30,045 bases of DNA from Gracilariopsis chorda (GCA_003194525.1 NBIV01000524.1:1-30045); one strand, 5' to 3'. Counted from the first letter of the stretch, positions 10,606 to 20,784 are shown. Numbers and translations: made by a program. The notes: a model not told the origin generated them from the letters alone.

Positions 10606-11405
10606 TGATGATGTAAACGATAGTTGGGCTTCGGGGGAAATGAAAATGGAAAGAGAGAAAGAAAATAAAGAGTGAAGGTTGCCAGGCTTGGGGCGAGTTT
10701 ACTTGGTAGTGGAACGTCAGCTTGTTACATAGCACCTCTACGTCACACTACAAGAAAACCCTATACCACTAAGTGGGGACACCCAATACTACCAATCATA
10801 AACAGACATAACACAAGAAGGGTTGCACACACTGATTACAGCTATGTACAACCATGCATAAAAACATAACAACACATTGCAACCACGCACACCAAGTGAA
10901 CCAAGCAGCCAACAACGCACAATAAGTGAACCGGACATGCAAACAATGTGCCAGCATGCTGCAGCACTGTATACACACTTCCTCGCATCATCATGACAAT
11001 GACAAAGCACAAATACACATGCCACCGCATCCATGTACATACCATAGGTGTGTTGCATGCATGGCACGTGCTTGCTTGCACAGCCGCACACAGGACACAC
11101 TTCCATATATATGTAAACCACATGCAGCCACACATATTCTTCAGTACCATGCCCATTCACCTTATGCCAAGTGGCCAGTTCCGTGCCCAGGACCCATAGA
11201 ATGCATAACACTTGTAACCAATACGTTGCATATGAGTATTTTCAGTAGCCAATCATATGCCCGTTTCACATTGGGTTTGAGAACACACGCATATGCGCTT
11301 TTGTAGAGCAGGTCCGAAAAACAGCCTTCCGTTATATGAAACTTTGTTTCCAAGTGTTGCACGATGATGTCCCAGGACTACCAGGCACTCGACTATGTGC
11401 TAACA
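10606..11405 (-). repeat. Family B LTR, 3' LTR of B3 (minus)
   Basis: This 800-bp LTR in minus orientation ends with GTGCTAACA at 11405, directly beside the true pol stop of B3. It carries the GCGCATATGCG module near 11288-11301. The TATA region is degraded: it reads CTATGTAAC on the sense strand near 10730. It matches the plus-strand LTR at 8812-9630 along its length, with many substitutions. Confidence 0.88.
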
Positions 11406-12663
11406 TCAACACTCCTCCTCGAGTTCCTGGGTCAGACCAACTCTATCCATGACCAATTGCGTCATAGCAGGACTAAATGGCTTAGTGAGTATGTCAGAAT
11501 CATTGTCCTCACTTGCCACATATTCCACGCTTATCACCTTGCTTTTGACCAAGTCCCGGATAAAGTGTATCTTCACGTCAATGTGTTTGGCACGTCCAGA
11601 GGGTCAACGCTCACCAATGGCCCAGTCAATCGCACATTGATTATCTGAGCGTAGTGGAGTACTGTCATTAACCGGTATCCCAGATTCCTCAAGTACTCGA
11701 GATATCCACATTAGCTCCTGACTTGCCATCACCAATGCGTAGTGCTCAGACTCGGCTGTAGACAATGCCACTGACGCCTGCTTACGGGCACCGTAGAAAC
11801 AAACACATGACCCAAGTTTGATCATAAAGCCAGACAAAGACTTGCGATCCGTGGTGTCGCCTGCGTAATCAGAGTCCACATGACCATTCAGCAGCAGGTT
11901 CCCACGGTGATAAACAAGTCCATGGTGAGTAGTGCCACGTAAATACCTTAGCACGCGCTTCACCGCTCGATGACAATACCGAGTTGGTGCTTTCTGAAAG
12001 CGTGCTAGGATAAGTACAGGTGCCAATATGTCCAAACGCGTGCGTAATGCCAGGTACAGCAGAGACCCGATCATCTGCTGATACAACTGGACTTCAAATT
12101 GGGACTTGTACTCCTCCGCATCAAGCGAGGAAAAGAAGGATTCCACCATTGGGCTTCGTGCAGGCTTGCTACCTTCCAGTGCAAACCGACGTAACATTCC
12201 AATGACATACAACGGCTGTGCTAGTTTCACACCTAACAGTTGGCCATTGGAGTCCATGTTCCAGCTTAATTCAACACCAAGATACATTCTGACACGAGTC
12301 TCAACACGTAAGTCATACAGTGACTTGAGCTCCTCCACTATGTGGGAACGTTGTTCAGCAGTTGGCGTAAATATGAAAAGGTCATCTACGTATACCAGGA
12401 TGTATGCGTAAGTATTGCCGGCTAGTTTGCGCCTGAAAACACATGGTGCACTGGGTAGTTCTTCAAAACCTATGCCTGTAATGTCCGTGCTGAACTTCGT
12501 GTGCCATGCCAGATGAGCCTGCTTAAGACCGTATATCGCCTTTAGCAGTTTGTAGCATTGTGACTTGAGACCAGGAATGCCACGCAGTAACATCACCCAC
12601 ACATCTTCTTTGAGTTCACCATTAAGGAACGCTGTCTTTATGTCAACCTGGGCAACAAACATC
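11406..12663 (-). pseudogene. B3 pol, 3' portion: RT palm and RNase H
   Basis: On the minus strand the frame starts next to the A3 insertion with QVDIKTAFLNGELKEDVW and continues through YVDDLFIF (the RT catalytic Asp pair) and RLDILAPV. RNase H follows with DSDYAGDTTDRKS, STAESEHYAL and SDNQCAIDWA, up to a TGA at 11604-11606. The same frame continues beyond that TGA with a typical KHIDVKIHF segment and reaches the expected terminus at 11406, so this is a premature nonsense mutation. It lies upstream of the last RNase H histidine/aspartate motif. The upstream half of the same gene is at 26316-27513, pushed 13.7 kb away by A3. The RT reading frame is continuous across the gap when the target duplication is counted once. 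Confidence 0.95.
12659..12663. repeat. Target-site duplication ACATC, left copy (A3 into B3)
   Basis: ACATC ends exactly at the A3 5' LTR start (12664) and recurs at 26316-26320, directly after the 3' LTR. Five bases is the usual duplication length for Ty1/copia integration. Confidence 0.95.
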
Positions 12664-13442
12664 TGTTGGCAGTAGTACCTGTGCTGTCACTGAAAACCAA
12701 ATGTTCCGGGGAGCATGGGCTGTTTTACAGGGTACCTCTGCAAAAGCGCATATGCGCGTGTGCGCGAACCCAACGTGAAACTGGCTTCTGATTGGCTACT
12801 GCAAATGTACATATGCAACGTGGTTCGTACAAGTGGTATGGCATAACTGGATCGGTTGGACACACCCACGTGTCCAGCTACTACAGTGGTCACAGTGTAC
12901 GTTGTGTGCAGGGGATACTGGTGAAGTGGTTGACAGCTGGTACAAGTGGTACAGCAGTGGTTGGTACAATGGTAAGGCGCGCATGCACTGTCAACAGGTT
13001 TACACATGCACGGGTATATTGATGACGTGGGTGTTGTGTGCATTGCCACATGATGACATGGCACTAACATCACAAGTTACGTGCCGATTTACTGTGACGT
13101 TTTGACTTACCGTGATGTGTTGGCATGTGCTGGCGTGTGTTGGAGTCGGGAATTTGTCCCTTGTCATGGTCATGTGTATGCACGTAACTATTACGGAACG
13201 TTGGTGCGTTGGTGTGCGTTGATGTAATGAGGTTGTGCTGAGCTGGCTATGTCATGTTAGATGATGATTGGTAGTATTGCGAGTCCCTGCTTAGTGGTTA
13301 AGGTTTTACTTGTAGTTGGTGTTCCCGCGCAATTCGAGTTTAGAGTGGTACATAAGATGTGCCTGAAGGACCTCCAAGTAAATCCAAGCTAGAGCTGGCG
13401 AACTTCCCTTCCATCCCCTCAACTTCCTTCCAACCTTCAACA
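12664..13442 (+). repeat. A3 5' LTR
   Basis: This 779-bp LTR runs from TGTTGGCAGTAG to CCTTCAACA. It has the conserved module with GCGCATATGCGC at about 12746-12757 and ATTGGCTACTGCA shortly after. The TATA box that is TATATAAG in other copies reads TACATAAG here (13349-13356), which may weaken transcription of A3. Confidence 0.96.
13349..13356 (+). promoter_or_regulatory. Mutated TATA box of A3 5' LTR
   Basis: TACATAAG replaces the TATATAAG seen at 7079-7086 and, on the minus strand, in both LTRs of A4. The A3 3' LTR reads TATATAATA at the equivalent place, so the T-to-C change is private to the copy that should drive the element. Confidence 0.7.
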
Positions 13443-13961
13443 GGTTATCGGCCCAGCCCCGCTGACCGCTGCCGCTATCCCTTTCCGTATCGTTCGTCTG
13501 TCGCCGCTCTCCCTCACCGCCGTTCATCCGTTTCGCTGTTGTTGCCTCTTTCGTTGTTGCGTCGGGTGTCTTGATCCCATTGTTGGTCGGTGTTGGTCAT
13601 TCTCCTTTGGTTTGCGTTCCTCCCTGAGGGCGTTGTGGTGGTAGTGGTTCGACGTTTACTTCCTATCGTTGTTCAGTTGGGCCTCCGTTGTTGCCCGTGT
13701 TGTCGATCGCTATCAACTTTGTGTGTGACACTCCCTCTATCTTGTGTTGTGGGATCCCCGAGTCGTTTGTCGGGTCGTATCCGTGAGGTCGAGTCGGTCT
13801 AGTTTCGAAGTCTGGGCTCCGTGATCGTGTGCTCAGCAGTTGTTTGTTTTCCGTGTTTCTTAATCATCATCTGGTGTCCAGTGCGACGAGCGGTTGATCC
13901 GGGTTACTTTGGATGATTCCAGGTATCCGGGGACGTGAGCCTGGCGGCTTGAACCAAAGCG
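13443..13961 (+). other. A3 leader, first part, with primer-binding site
   Basis: The leader starts at the LTR edge with ggttatcggcccag (13443-13456), the primer-binding site. One base (13449, C for G) departs from A1 and A4. The rest matches the reverse complement of 19493-20005 in A4. The stretch ends at AAGCG (13957-13961), the left copy of the A4 target duplication. It shows no convincing gene. Confidence 0.93.
13957..13961. repeat. Target-site duplication AAGCG, left copy (A4 into A3 leader)
   Basis: AAGCG occurs here and at 20785-20789, bracketing A4. With one copy removed, the A3 leader aligns base for base with the A4 leader across the site (19488-19492). Confidence 0.95.
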
Positions 13962-14740
13962 TGTTGAAAGTTGAAAGGAAGTTGAGGGGATGGAAGGGAA
14001 GCTCACCAGCTCTAGCTTGGATTTACTTGGAGGTCCTTCAGGCACATCTTATATACCACTCTAAACTCGAATTGCGCGGGAACACCAACTACAGGTAAAA
14101 CCTAAACCACTAAGCAGGGACACTCAATACTACCAATCATCATCTAACATGACATAGCCAGCTCAGCACAACCTCATTACACCAACGCACACCAACGCAC
14201 CAATATTCTGTAATAGTTACGTGCATACACATGACCATGACAAGGCACAAATTCACGACTCCAACACACGCCAGCACATGCCAACACATCACGGTAAGTC
14301 AACACGTCACGGTAAGTCGGCACGTAACCTGTGGTGTTAGTGCCATGTCATCATGTGGCAATGCACACAACACCCACGTCATCAATATACCCGTGCATGT
14401 GTAAACCTGTTGACAGTGCATGCGCACCTTACCATTGTACCAACCACTGCTGTACCACTTGTACCAGCTGTCAACCACTTCACCAGTATCCCCTGCACAC
14501 AACGTACACTGTGACCACTGTAGTAGCTGGACACGTGGGTGTGTCCAACCAATCCAGTTATGCCATACCACTTGTACGCACCACGTTGCATATGTACATT
14601 TGCAGTAGCCAATCAGAAGCCAGTTTCACGTTGGGTTCGCGCACACGCGCATATGCGCTTTTGCAGAGGTACCCTCTAAAACAGCCCATGCTCCCCGGAA
14701 CATTTGGTTTTCAGTGACAGCACAGGTACTACTGCCAACA
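13962..14740 (-). repeat. A4 3' LTR
   Basis: This 779-bp LTR in minus orientation runs from TGTTGAAAG at 13962 to GCCAACA at 14740. On the sense strand it has TATATAAG near 14046-14053, two copies of the 18-bp tandem unit and the GCGCATATGCGC palindrome near 14647-14658. Confidence 0.97.
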
Positions 14741-14750
14741 CCCCCCCTCT
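14741..14750 (-). promoter_or_regulatory. Polypurine tract of A4
   Basis: On the sense (minus) strand it reads AGAGGGGGGG and directly abuts the TGTTGG of the 3' LTR. This is the expected plus-strand DNA primer site. Confidence 0.85.
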
Positions 14751-14760
14751 GTCACTGACT

Positions 14761-17700
14761 TCAAAGGTCTAAGGGGAGCAAGCCACAGTCACCGCGGAAC
14801 CTTGCCAGCTTAACTCGACCGAGCGCTTTCGTCAGCATATCGGCAACCATGTCTTCCGTGGAGCAGTACTGCAACTGGACGGCTTTGTCGCGTAGAGCCT
14901 CTCTGGTGAAGTGAAAGCGAATATCAATGTGCTTAGTACGCTTGTTCACAACTCCATTTCGAGCAAGGTCGATGCAACCTTGGTTGTCCACGTACACAGT
15001 TGTGGGCTCAACCATTAGCGTCACTGACTCATCCACGTGTAGTCCACTTGCGTTGCCAATGCCACTCCACAGTCGGCTCAGCCAGATCGCTTCCTTCGTC
15101 CCACTGCACAGACTCACATACTCAGCCTCAGCGCTAGACAATGCAACTACTTCCTGTTGGCGCGAGCTCCAAGACACAGGAGCACCGCACATCATGAACA
15201 CATACCCACTGGTGGACTTGCGGTTGGATGTATCACCTGTCCAGTCAGAGTCTACGTATCCATACAGCTGAGTATCAGTCGTGGTGCCATAAGTAAGTCC
15301 GAGGGAGCGAGTGCCATTGAGGTAACGCAGAACACGCTTGACCGCTTTCCAATGAGTCTCTCCAGGTTTCTCGACATACTTGGCTAGCTTGGACACTGCA
15401 AACGAGATGTCCGGTCGAGTGCCAACAGAGAGATACATCAGACAACCGATCACCTGGCGATACGGGATGTTCGTCAGAGGCTCTTCTACCTTAGTGAGGT
15501 CAGCACCGGAGTCCATGGGAGTGTCCATTGGTTTGCACTGCAACATGCCAAACCGTTCTAAGACCTTACGCGTGTATGCAGACTGTGTCAGGTACAGCTG
15601 TCTTTTGGATCGATCACGATGGATCTCGAACCCAAGTACCATGCGCGCTTCACTGAGATCCTTCATCTGAAAACGTTTTGACAGTTCACGCTTTACGCGA
15701 TTCATTGTCTCCATACTTGGACTCGCAATGAGCAAGTCGTCCACATAAAGAGAAATGATCACAAGCGCTCCCAGTACCTCTCCGGTGTAGACGCACTCGT
15801 CTGCAACGTTTGGTTTCAGACCCATCCAACCCACGAGGAACAAGTACATCTTTGCAAACCACTGCCTTGATGCCTGTCGTAGCCCATAGATGGCTTTCTT
15901 GAGAAGGCATACCAAGTCCTCGTTCCCAGGTTTGATGAATCCGTCCGGCTGCTCCATGTACACAGTCTCTTCCAGGTCGCCATTCAAGAATGCAGTCTTC
16001 ACATCCATCTGGTGCAGATGATAGTCCTGCACTGCTACAATGGACAGAATCATTCTAATGGATGTGAATTTGACCACTGGTGCATACGTCTCGGAGAAGT
16101 CTACACCTTCGATCTGCAGAAACCCTCGAGCCACCACACGAGCCTTGTACCTCACTGTCGGTTCATCGTTGTCGCCAGCCTCATATTTTTGCACAAATAC
16201 CCACTTGGATGATATCACGTTGCTGTGAGCTGGCCTTGGCACTAACTCCCATGTGTCATGCTCCATCAGAGACTCGTACTCACTGTTAATGGCCTTGGTC
16301 CACGCTTTTGAATCAGGACGTGACACCGCATCGGAGTATGAGGATGGGACGTCATCACTGGCAGTGAGTAGGGCAGTGCCGCGCCACCACGAGGTAGGCG
16401 CTCTACGCTCACGAGTGGATCTCCGAAGTGGTTGTGGATCTGGTACATCTGGCTCAACTTCTGTCTCAGATGTGAGCTCATCGTGGCCACTGCCTGAAGC
16501 TTCTTCTGGTGGAGTATCTGGTGCAGCGGGTTCAACTTGGGCAGCATCGGTGGGTTTAGTAGAGGTGGAGGTGATGTTTGATTTCGGCTTGTCCGAGATG
16601 TCGATCTCAGCATAGTCGTCATCATCAACGTGGTCAGTACCTTGATCTGAACCACTACATTCGTCAAACCTCACATCTCTCGACACAACCACCTTCTTCT
16701 TTTGCGCATCCCACAGTTTATAACCGTTCGATCCAGATGTGTACCCAATAAAGATCGCCTCCACGGCACGTTGCTCCAGCTTCTTCAGCTTGTGGTCCAC
16801 CACTTTGTACCAGCACCGGCTACCGAACACACGCAGATTGCTCAAGTCAGGTTCATATCCACTCCACATCTCGAGTGGTGTCACGTCACTCGGAAGTGCC
16901 TTGCAGGTGACTCGATTGCGCACATACACTGCGACGTTCAATGCTTCAGCCCAGAAGCTCTTTGGCAGTTTCTTGTGATGCAGCATCGATCTCACCAAGT
17001 CCATGAGTGTTCGGTTGAACCGTTCGGCCAGACCATTCTGATGTGGATTGCAAGGCACCGTTCGCTGATGTTCAATACCGTGACGTTCAAGCTCTTGTGA
17101 AAACTTCTTTGACACATATTCACCAGCATTGTCTGTGCGTAACGCATGTAGCACAGACTCACGTGCGGTGATGGTTTTCACATGTCGGTCACTCTGATTT
17201 TGAACCATCTTGAGCCACTTCACGAACACGTGGAACACCTCATCCTTGGTCTTGAGCATGTACAAGAAGCAAAAACGGGAGTGATCATCGATGAATGTGA
17301 CGAAGTAGCGTGAACCTCCCAAGGAACCTAGTTGGATTGGACCACAAATGTCCGAATGCACTAGGTCCAATGGGTGCAAAGCCCGTTCCCCCCCTTGCTT
17401 GGGAGTTGGAGCACGTGTAGACTTTCCCACTACACAAGAGTCACACACATCCATCGATTGATTCAAGTCCACATTCAGCCCTGACACAACACCGTTACGA
17501 GCCATATGTTTGATACCATCCACATTCACATGAGCCATTCGAGCATGCCATAGTGACAGGTCAGTCACAAGTGCGTTGTCCATGTCTTCTGGTACTTCAA
17601 TCGCGGTACATAGGTAGTACAGTCCTTTGATGCGACGGCCCTGGGCGATCATGGTGTTGCCTTTGTATACACATACTTTGGTTTTGTCAAACACCACTCG

Positions 17701-18786
17701 CGCACCCAGGTCACACATCGCAGATACTGACAGCAGATGATACCTTAAATTCGGTACGTGCACTACTTCACCCAACCGGCACTTGCTCTTACGCCCTTCA
17801 ACAGCGAGATCGAGGTGGACACTGCCATGACCAAGAGACTCCAGCTTCGAGTCATTGCCGATACTCACACCGTCAGACTCTCTTTTGCTATAACTGTCAA
17901 ACATGGACTCGTCATACGTCATATGGGCGGTGGCAACAGAGTCAATGATCCAGTCACTGATACTTTCTTCCACAGAACCTGTCGCAATGAGACAAACAAA
18001 TTCAGAGTCACTGTCACATCCTCGTTTCTCGTTGCCGAGATTGGTCTGCACAGCTGGGTTTGCGGCAGCACTCTGCTCTTTGCTAGCTTCGTCACGTTGT
18101 CTCTTGAAACAGTTTCTCTGGATATGCCCCTTCTTACCACAGTAGTAGCACACCATGGACTTCTTTCGTGACTGCGCACCGACCAAAGCCGTGTCACTTC
18201 CGGACTCCTCCTTGGCACGATCGTTCATTCGCTGTTCCTCTTGCAGCAAACGACTCTTCACAAACTCTAAATCGAGTTTACGATCACCAATCGTGGTGTC
18301 AATAGCGACAATGAGGTGTTCGAAGCGGTCTGGTAGCCCACATAGGATTGCCATAGCGATGTCTTCTTCCTCAACCACTACGTCCATGCTCTTCAGATCC
18401 GATGCAAGATGACGAACACGATTGATGAAGTGTAACATTTTCTCATCATCTCGCATCTTGGCTGTGTAGAAGGCACGTCTTGCATTGATTCGGTTGAGCA
18501 GCGTTTTACGCTGGAACACATCGCAAATGGCTTTCCACATTTCCGCAGCATTCTCGGTATCCCTCACATGGTCCAAATGCTCATCACTGATGCTGAGACC
18601 AATAACAGCCCTGGCCTTGGCGTCTTTCTTCTTCCATGCTGACAACTCGTCATCGTCCGTAGGCCTGGTTGATTCAAGATGGTCATCCAGGTCCTTGAGT
18701 GCAAGCAGCAACTCAACCTTTTGCTTCCATACAGGGAAGTTATCCTCGCCCAACTTTTCAATCTTGATGCCACCGAATGAATCCAT
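14761..18786 (-). CDS. A4 gag-pol polyprotein, Ty1/copia type
   Basis: One open frame of 1,341 residues, starting at an ATG in good eukaryotic context (A at -3, G at +4). In order: gag (UBN2-like) about 1-190; CCHC knuckle C213-C216-H221-C226; protease about 275-370; integrase HHCC finger H414, H419, C448, C451; integrase D479, D552, E588 (D,D35E); acidic linker about 705-800; RT about 840-1080 with D928 (MDVKTAFLNG) and YVDD at 1014-1017; RNase H about 1170-1300 with D1179, E1220, D1267 and KHID at 1285-1288. Order PR-IN-RT-RH is diagnostic of copia. Length and motifs look complete except that the protease DSG triad is DSV at 282-284 (codon 17937-17935), which should impair polyprotein cleavage. 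Tyr579 beside the NPHQNG motif is also Cys here. RT and integrase look intact, so activity might be rescued in trans. Confidence 0.97.
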   Translation of the reverse strand: MDSFGGIKIEKLGEDNFPVWKQKVELLLALKDLDDHLESTRPTDDDELSAWKKKDAKARAVIGLSISDEHLDHVRDTENAAEMWKAICDVFQRKTLLNRINARRAFYTAKMRDDEKMLHFINRVRHLASDLKSMDVVVEEEDIAMAILCGLPDRFEHLIVAIDTTIGDRKLDLEFVKSRLLQEEQRMNDRAKEESGSDTALVGAQSRKKSMVCYYCGKKGHIQRNCFKRQRDEASKEQSAAANPAVQTNLGNEKRGCDSDSEFVCLIATGSVEESISDWIIDSVATAHMTYDESMFDSYSKRESDGVSIGNDSKLESLGHGSVHLDLAVEGRKSKCRLGEVVHVPNLRYHLLSVSAMCDLGARVVFDKTKVCVYKGNTMIAQGRRIKGLYYLCTAIEVPEDMDNALVTDLSLWHARMAHVNVDGIKHMARNGVVSGLNVDLNQSMDVCDSCVVGKSTRAPTPKQGGERALHPLDLVHSDICGPIQLGSLGGSRYFVTFIDDHSRFCFLYMLKTKDEVFHVFVKWLKMVQNQSDRHVKTITARESVLHALRTDNAGEYVSKKFSQELERHGIEHQRTVPCNPHQNGLAERFNRTLMDLVRSMLHHKKLPKSFWAEALNVAVYVRNRVTCKALPSDVTPLEMWSGYEPDLSNLRVFGSRCWYKVVDHKLKKLEQRAVEAIFIGYTSGSNGYKLWDAQKKKVVVSRDVRFDECSGSDQGTDHVDDDDYAEIDISDKPKSNITSTSTKPTDAAQVEPAAPDTPPEEASGSGHDELTSETEVEPDVPDPQPLRRSTRERRAPTSWWRGTALLTASDDVPSSYSDAVSRPDSKAWTKAINSEYESLMEHDTWELVPRPAHSNVISSKWVFVQKYEAGDNDEPTVRYKARVVARGFLQIEGVDFSETYAPVVKFTSIRMILSIVAVQDYHLHQMDVKTAFLNGDLEETVYMEQPDGFIKPGNEDLVCLLKKAIYGLRQASRQWFAKMYLFLVGWMGLKPNVADECVYTGEVLGALVIISLYVDDLLIASPSMETMNRVKRELSKRFQMKDLSEARMVLGFEIHRDRSKRQLYLTQSAYTRKVLERFGMLQCKPMDTPMDSGADLTKVEEPLTNIPYRQVIGCLMYLSVGTRPDISFAVSKLAKYVEKPGETHWKAVKRVLRYLNGTRSLGLTYGTTTDTQLYGYVDSDWTGDTSNRKSTSGYVFMMCGAPVSWSSRQQEVVALSSAEAEYVSLCSGTKEAIWLSRLWSGIGNASGLHVDESVTLMVEPTTVYVDNQGCIDLARNGVVNKRTKHIDIRFHFTREALRDKAVQLQYCSTEDMVADMLTKALGRVKLARFRGDCGLLPLDL

Positions 18787-20005
18787 GCTTGGTAGATGTC
18801 AACAAACAGCACAGGTGCGATGAAAGACCTACGGCACTTAAGTAGTACAAAAATGGCAACAGCGACAACAATAACAACAAAAACAACGACAACAACAACA
18901 ACAAAACTTCAAATTCGGGCGCACTGACGGGAGAAACTACCTCCGCTACCCTAGGGTGTCGGACCCCTGGCCCCCGGAGATGCTCCGGGTACAAGACGTC
19001 TTCTTCTGTTTTCCCTCTCCTACGTCTAAGGAGAAGATGCGTCGCTCTCTACGAGGCTTCCAGAGGATGGTTAATGACCCAAGATATGCCTTCACCAAGT
19101 ATAACGCTCTCTGGCCTCTTGCAAGAACTTGCGCGACCTCGCAACTGAAGCTACTATGGCAACCAAAGTACGCTGCTAACGCGCAACCACTTAAGGTCAC
19201 ACGCGGCCTGATCCTAAGAAGGAGGTCAGCCTACGCCACGTCGCCTCCCCGCACAAACGCCCAAGGGTCAGATGCACGGATCAAAAGCTCGTTATGGAAT
19301 ACCTTCGCAACAGCCCAAGAATCCCGACACGCAGTCAGGATCAAAACAAATAATTCAATCACCCGCACCAGCGCAGTACGCCACGGCACCCCGTCCACAG
19401 ATGCACCCGCTGAACTTACCAGGTCTTAACGACCGTCACCGTTATCTGTCCAAATCGACCGGTGGGAAGCCGCTCGACAGTACACCCGCTTTGGTTCAAG
19501 CCGCCAGGCTCACGTCCCCGGATACCTGGAATCACCCAAAGTAACCCGGATCAACCGCTCGTCGCACTGGACACCAGATGATGATTAAGAAACACGAAAA
19601 ACAAACAACTGCTGAGCACACGATCACGGAGCCCAGACTTCGAAACTAGACCGACTCGACCTCACGGATACGACCCGACAAACGACTCGGGGATCCCAAA
19701 ACACAAGATAGAGGGAGTGTCACACACAAAGTAGATAGCGATCGACAACACGGGCAACAACGGAGGCCCAACTCAACAACGATAGGAAGTAAACGTCGAA
19801 CCACTGCCACCACAACGCCCTCAGGGAGGAACGCAAACCCAAGGAGAATGACCAACACCGACCAACAATGGGATCAAGACACCCGACGCAACGACGAAAG
19901 AGGCAACAACAGCGAAACGGATGAACCGCGGTGAGGGAGAGCGGCGACAGACGAACGATACGGAAAGGGATAGCGGCAGCGGTCAGCGGGGCTGGGCCCA
20001 TAACC
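18787..20005 (-). other. A4 leader with primer-binding site
   Basis: This 1,219-bp leader lies between the 5' LTR and the start codon, unusually long for a copia element. Bases 19992-20005, ctgggcccataacc on plus, abut the LTR and form the PBS. They equal the anticodon-arm sequence of eukaryotic initiator tRNA-Met. Near the gag ATG the sense strand is TTG-rich. The block at about 18905-18970 and the stretch near 19100-19135 match the leader of the unrelated-gag element B4. Open frames of up to 157 codons on either strand start without supporting features and are not taken as genes. Confidence 0.9.
19992..20005 (-). promoter_or_regulatory. Primer-binding site, initiator tRNA-Met anticodon-arm type
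   Basis: The sense strand reads GGTTATGGGCCCAG immediately after the LTR's CAACA. Its complement CTGGGCCCATAACC is the anticodon stem and loop of eukaryotic initiator tRNA-Met, including the CAU anticodon, and not a tRNA 3' end. Drosophila copia is known to use such a half-tRNA primer. A1 has the identical site at 3003-3016; A3 has one mismatch. Confidence 0.85.
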
Positions 20006-20784
20006 TGTTGAAAGTTGAAAGGAAGTTGAGGGGATGGAAGGGAAGTTCGCCAGCTCTGGCTTGGATTTACTTGGAGGTCCTTCAGGCACATCTTATATAC
20101 CACTCTAAACTCGAATTGCGCAGGAACACCAACTACAAGTAAAACCTAAACCACTAAGCAGGGACACTCAATACTACCAATCATCATCTAACATGACATA
20201 GCCAGCTCAGCACAACCTCATTACACCAACGCACACCAACGCACCAATGTTCTGTAATAGTTACTTGCATACACATGACCATGACAAGGCACAAATTCAC
20301 GACTCCAACACACGCCAGCACATGCCAACACATCACGGTAAGTCAACACGTCACGGTAAGTCGGCACGTAACCTGTGGTGTTAGTGCCATGTCATCATGT
20401 GGCAATGCACACAACACCCACGTCATCAATATACCCGTGCATGTGTAAACCTGTTGACAGTGCATGAGCACCTTACCATTGTACCAACCACTGCTGTACC
20501 ACTTGTACCAGGTGTCAACCACTTCATCAGTATCCCCTGCACACAACGTACACTGTGACCACTGTAGTAGCTGGACACGTGGGTGTGTCCAACCGATCCA
20601 GTTATGCCATACCACTTGTACGCACCACGTTGCATATGTACATTTGCAGTAGCCAATCAGAAGCCAGTTTCACGTTGGGTTCGCGCACACGCGCATATGC
20701 GCTTTTGCAGAGGTACCCTGTAAAACAGCCCATGCTCCCCGGAACATTTGGTTTTCAGTGACAGCACAGGTACTACTGCCAACA
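20006..20784 (-). repeat. A4 5' LTR
   Basis: A 779-bp LTR in minus orientation with TATATAAG on the sense strand at 20099-20092 and GCGCATATGCGC near 20691-20702. It transcribes leftward into the A4 gag-pol. It also sits between the two halves of the A3 leader, separating the A3 promoter from the A3 coding region. Confidence 0.97.
20092..20099 (-). promoter_or_regulatory. TATA box of A4 5' LTR
   Basis: TATATAAG on the minus strand, about 87-94 bp inside the downstream end of the LTR. It is identical to the box in the A4 3' LTR. It is the only 5' LTR TATA box of family A in this window that remains in consensus form next to an intact gag-pol. Confidence 0.65.

Larger units (their letters stand above)
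13962..19492 (-). repeat. Left arm of 5.5-kb inverted repeat
   Basis: The A4 3' LTR, gag-pol and inner leader form the reverse complement of 20785-26315 in A3. Both arms are exactly 5,531 bp and are separated by 1,292 bp (19493-20784). The arms are nearly identical, with occasional substitutions. The structure arises from the opposite-orientation nesting of A4 in A3. Confidence 0.93.
13962..20784 (-). mobile_element. A4: complete family A copia element
   Basis: This is a full-length element of 6,823 bp on the minus strand: 5' LTR 20006-20784, PBS 19992-20005, leader to 18787, gag-pol 18786-14761, polypurine tract 14750-14741 and 3' LTR 13962-14740. AAGCG flanks it at 13957-13961 and 20785-20789, so it inserted into the leader of A3. 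By eye the LTRs differ at about a dozen of 779 positions, so it is fairly young but not brand new. It is the most complete copy here, yet its protease motif carries a glycine-to-valine change. Only 20 bp separate the stop codon from the 3' LTR, so there is no room for an envelope-like gene. Confidence 0.98.

Noticed and set aside
14331..14717. Recurrent 60-130 codon open frames on both strands inside every family A LTR
   Set aside because: They recur only because the LTR is repeated. Both strands are open at once, several lack ATG starts, and copies are broken by small indels. No domain or family resemblance is visible.
19992..20005. A tRNA gene, because of the initiator tRNA-Met-like 14-mer
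   Set aside because: Only the anticodon-arm segment is present, next to an LTR. No acceptor stem, D arm or T arm surrounds it. It is a primer-binding site.
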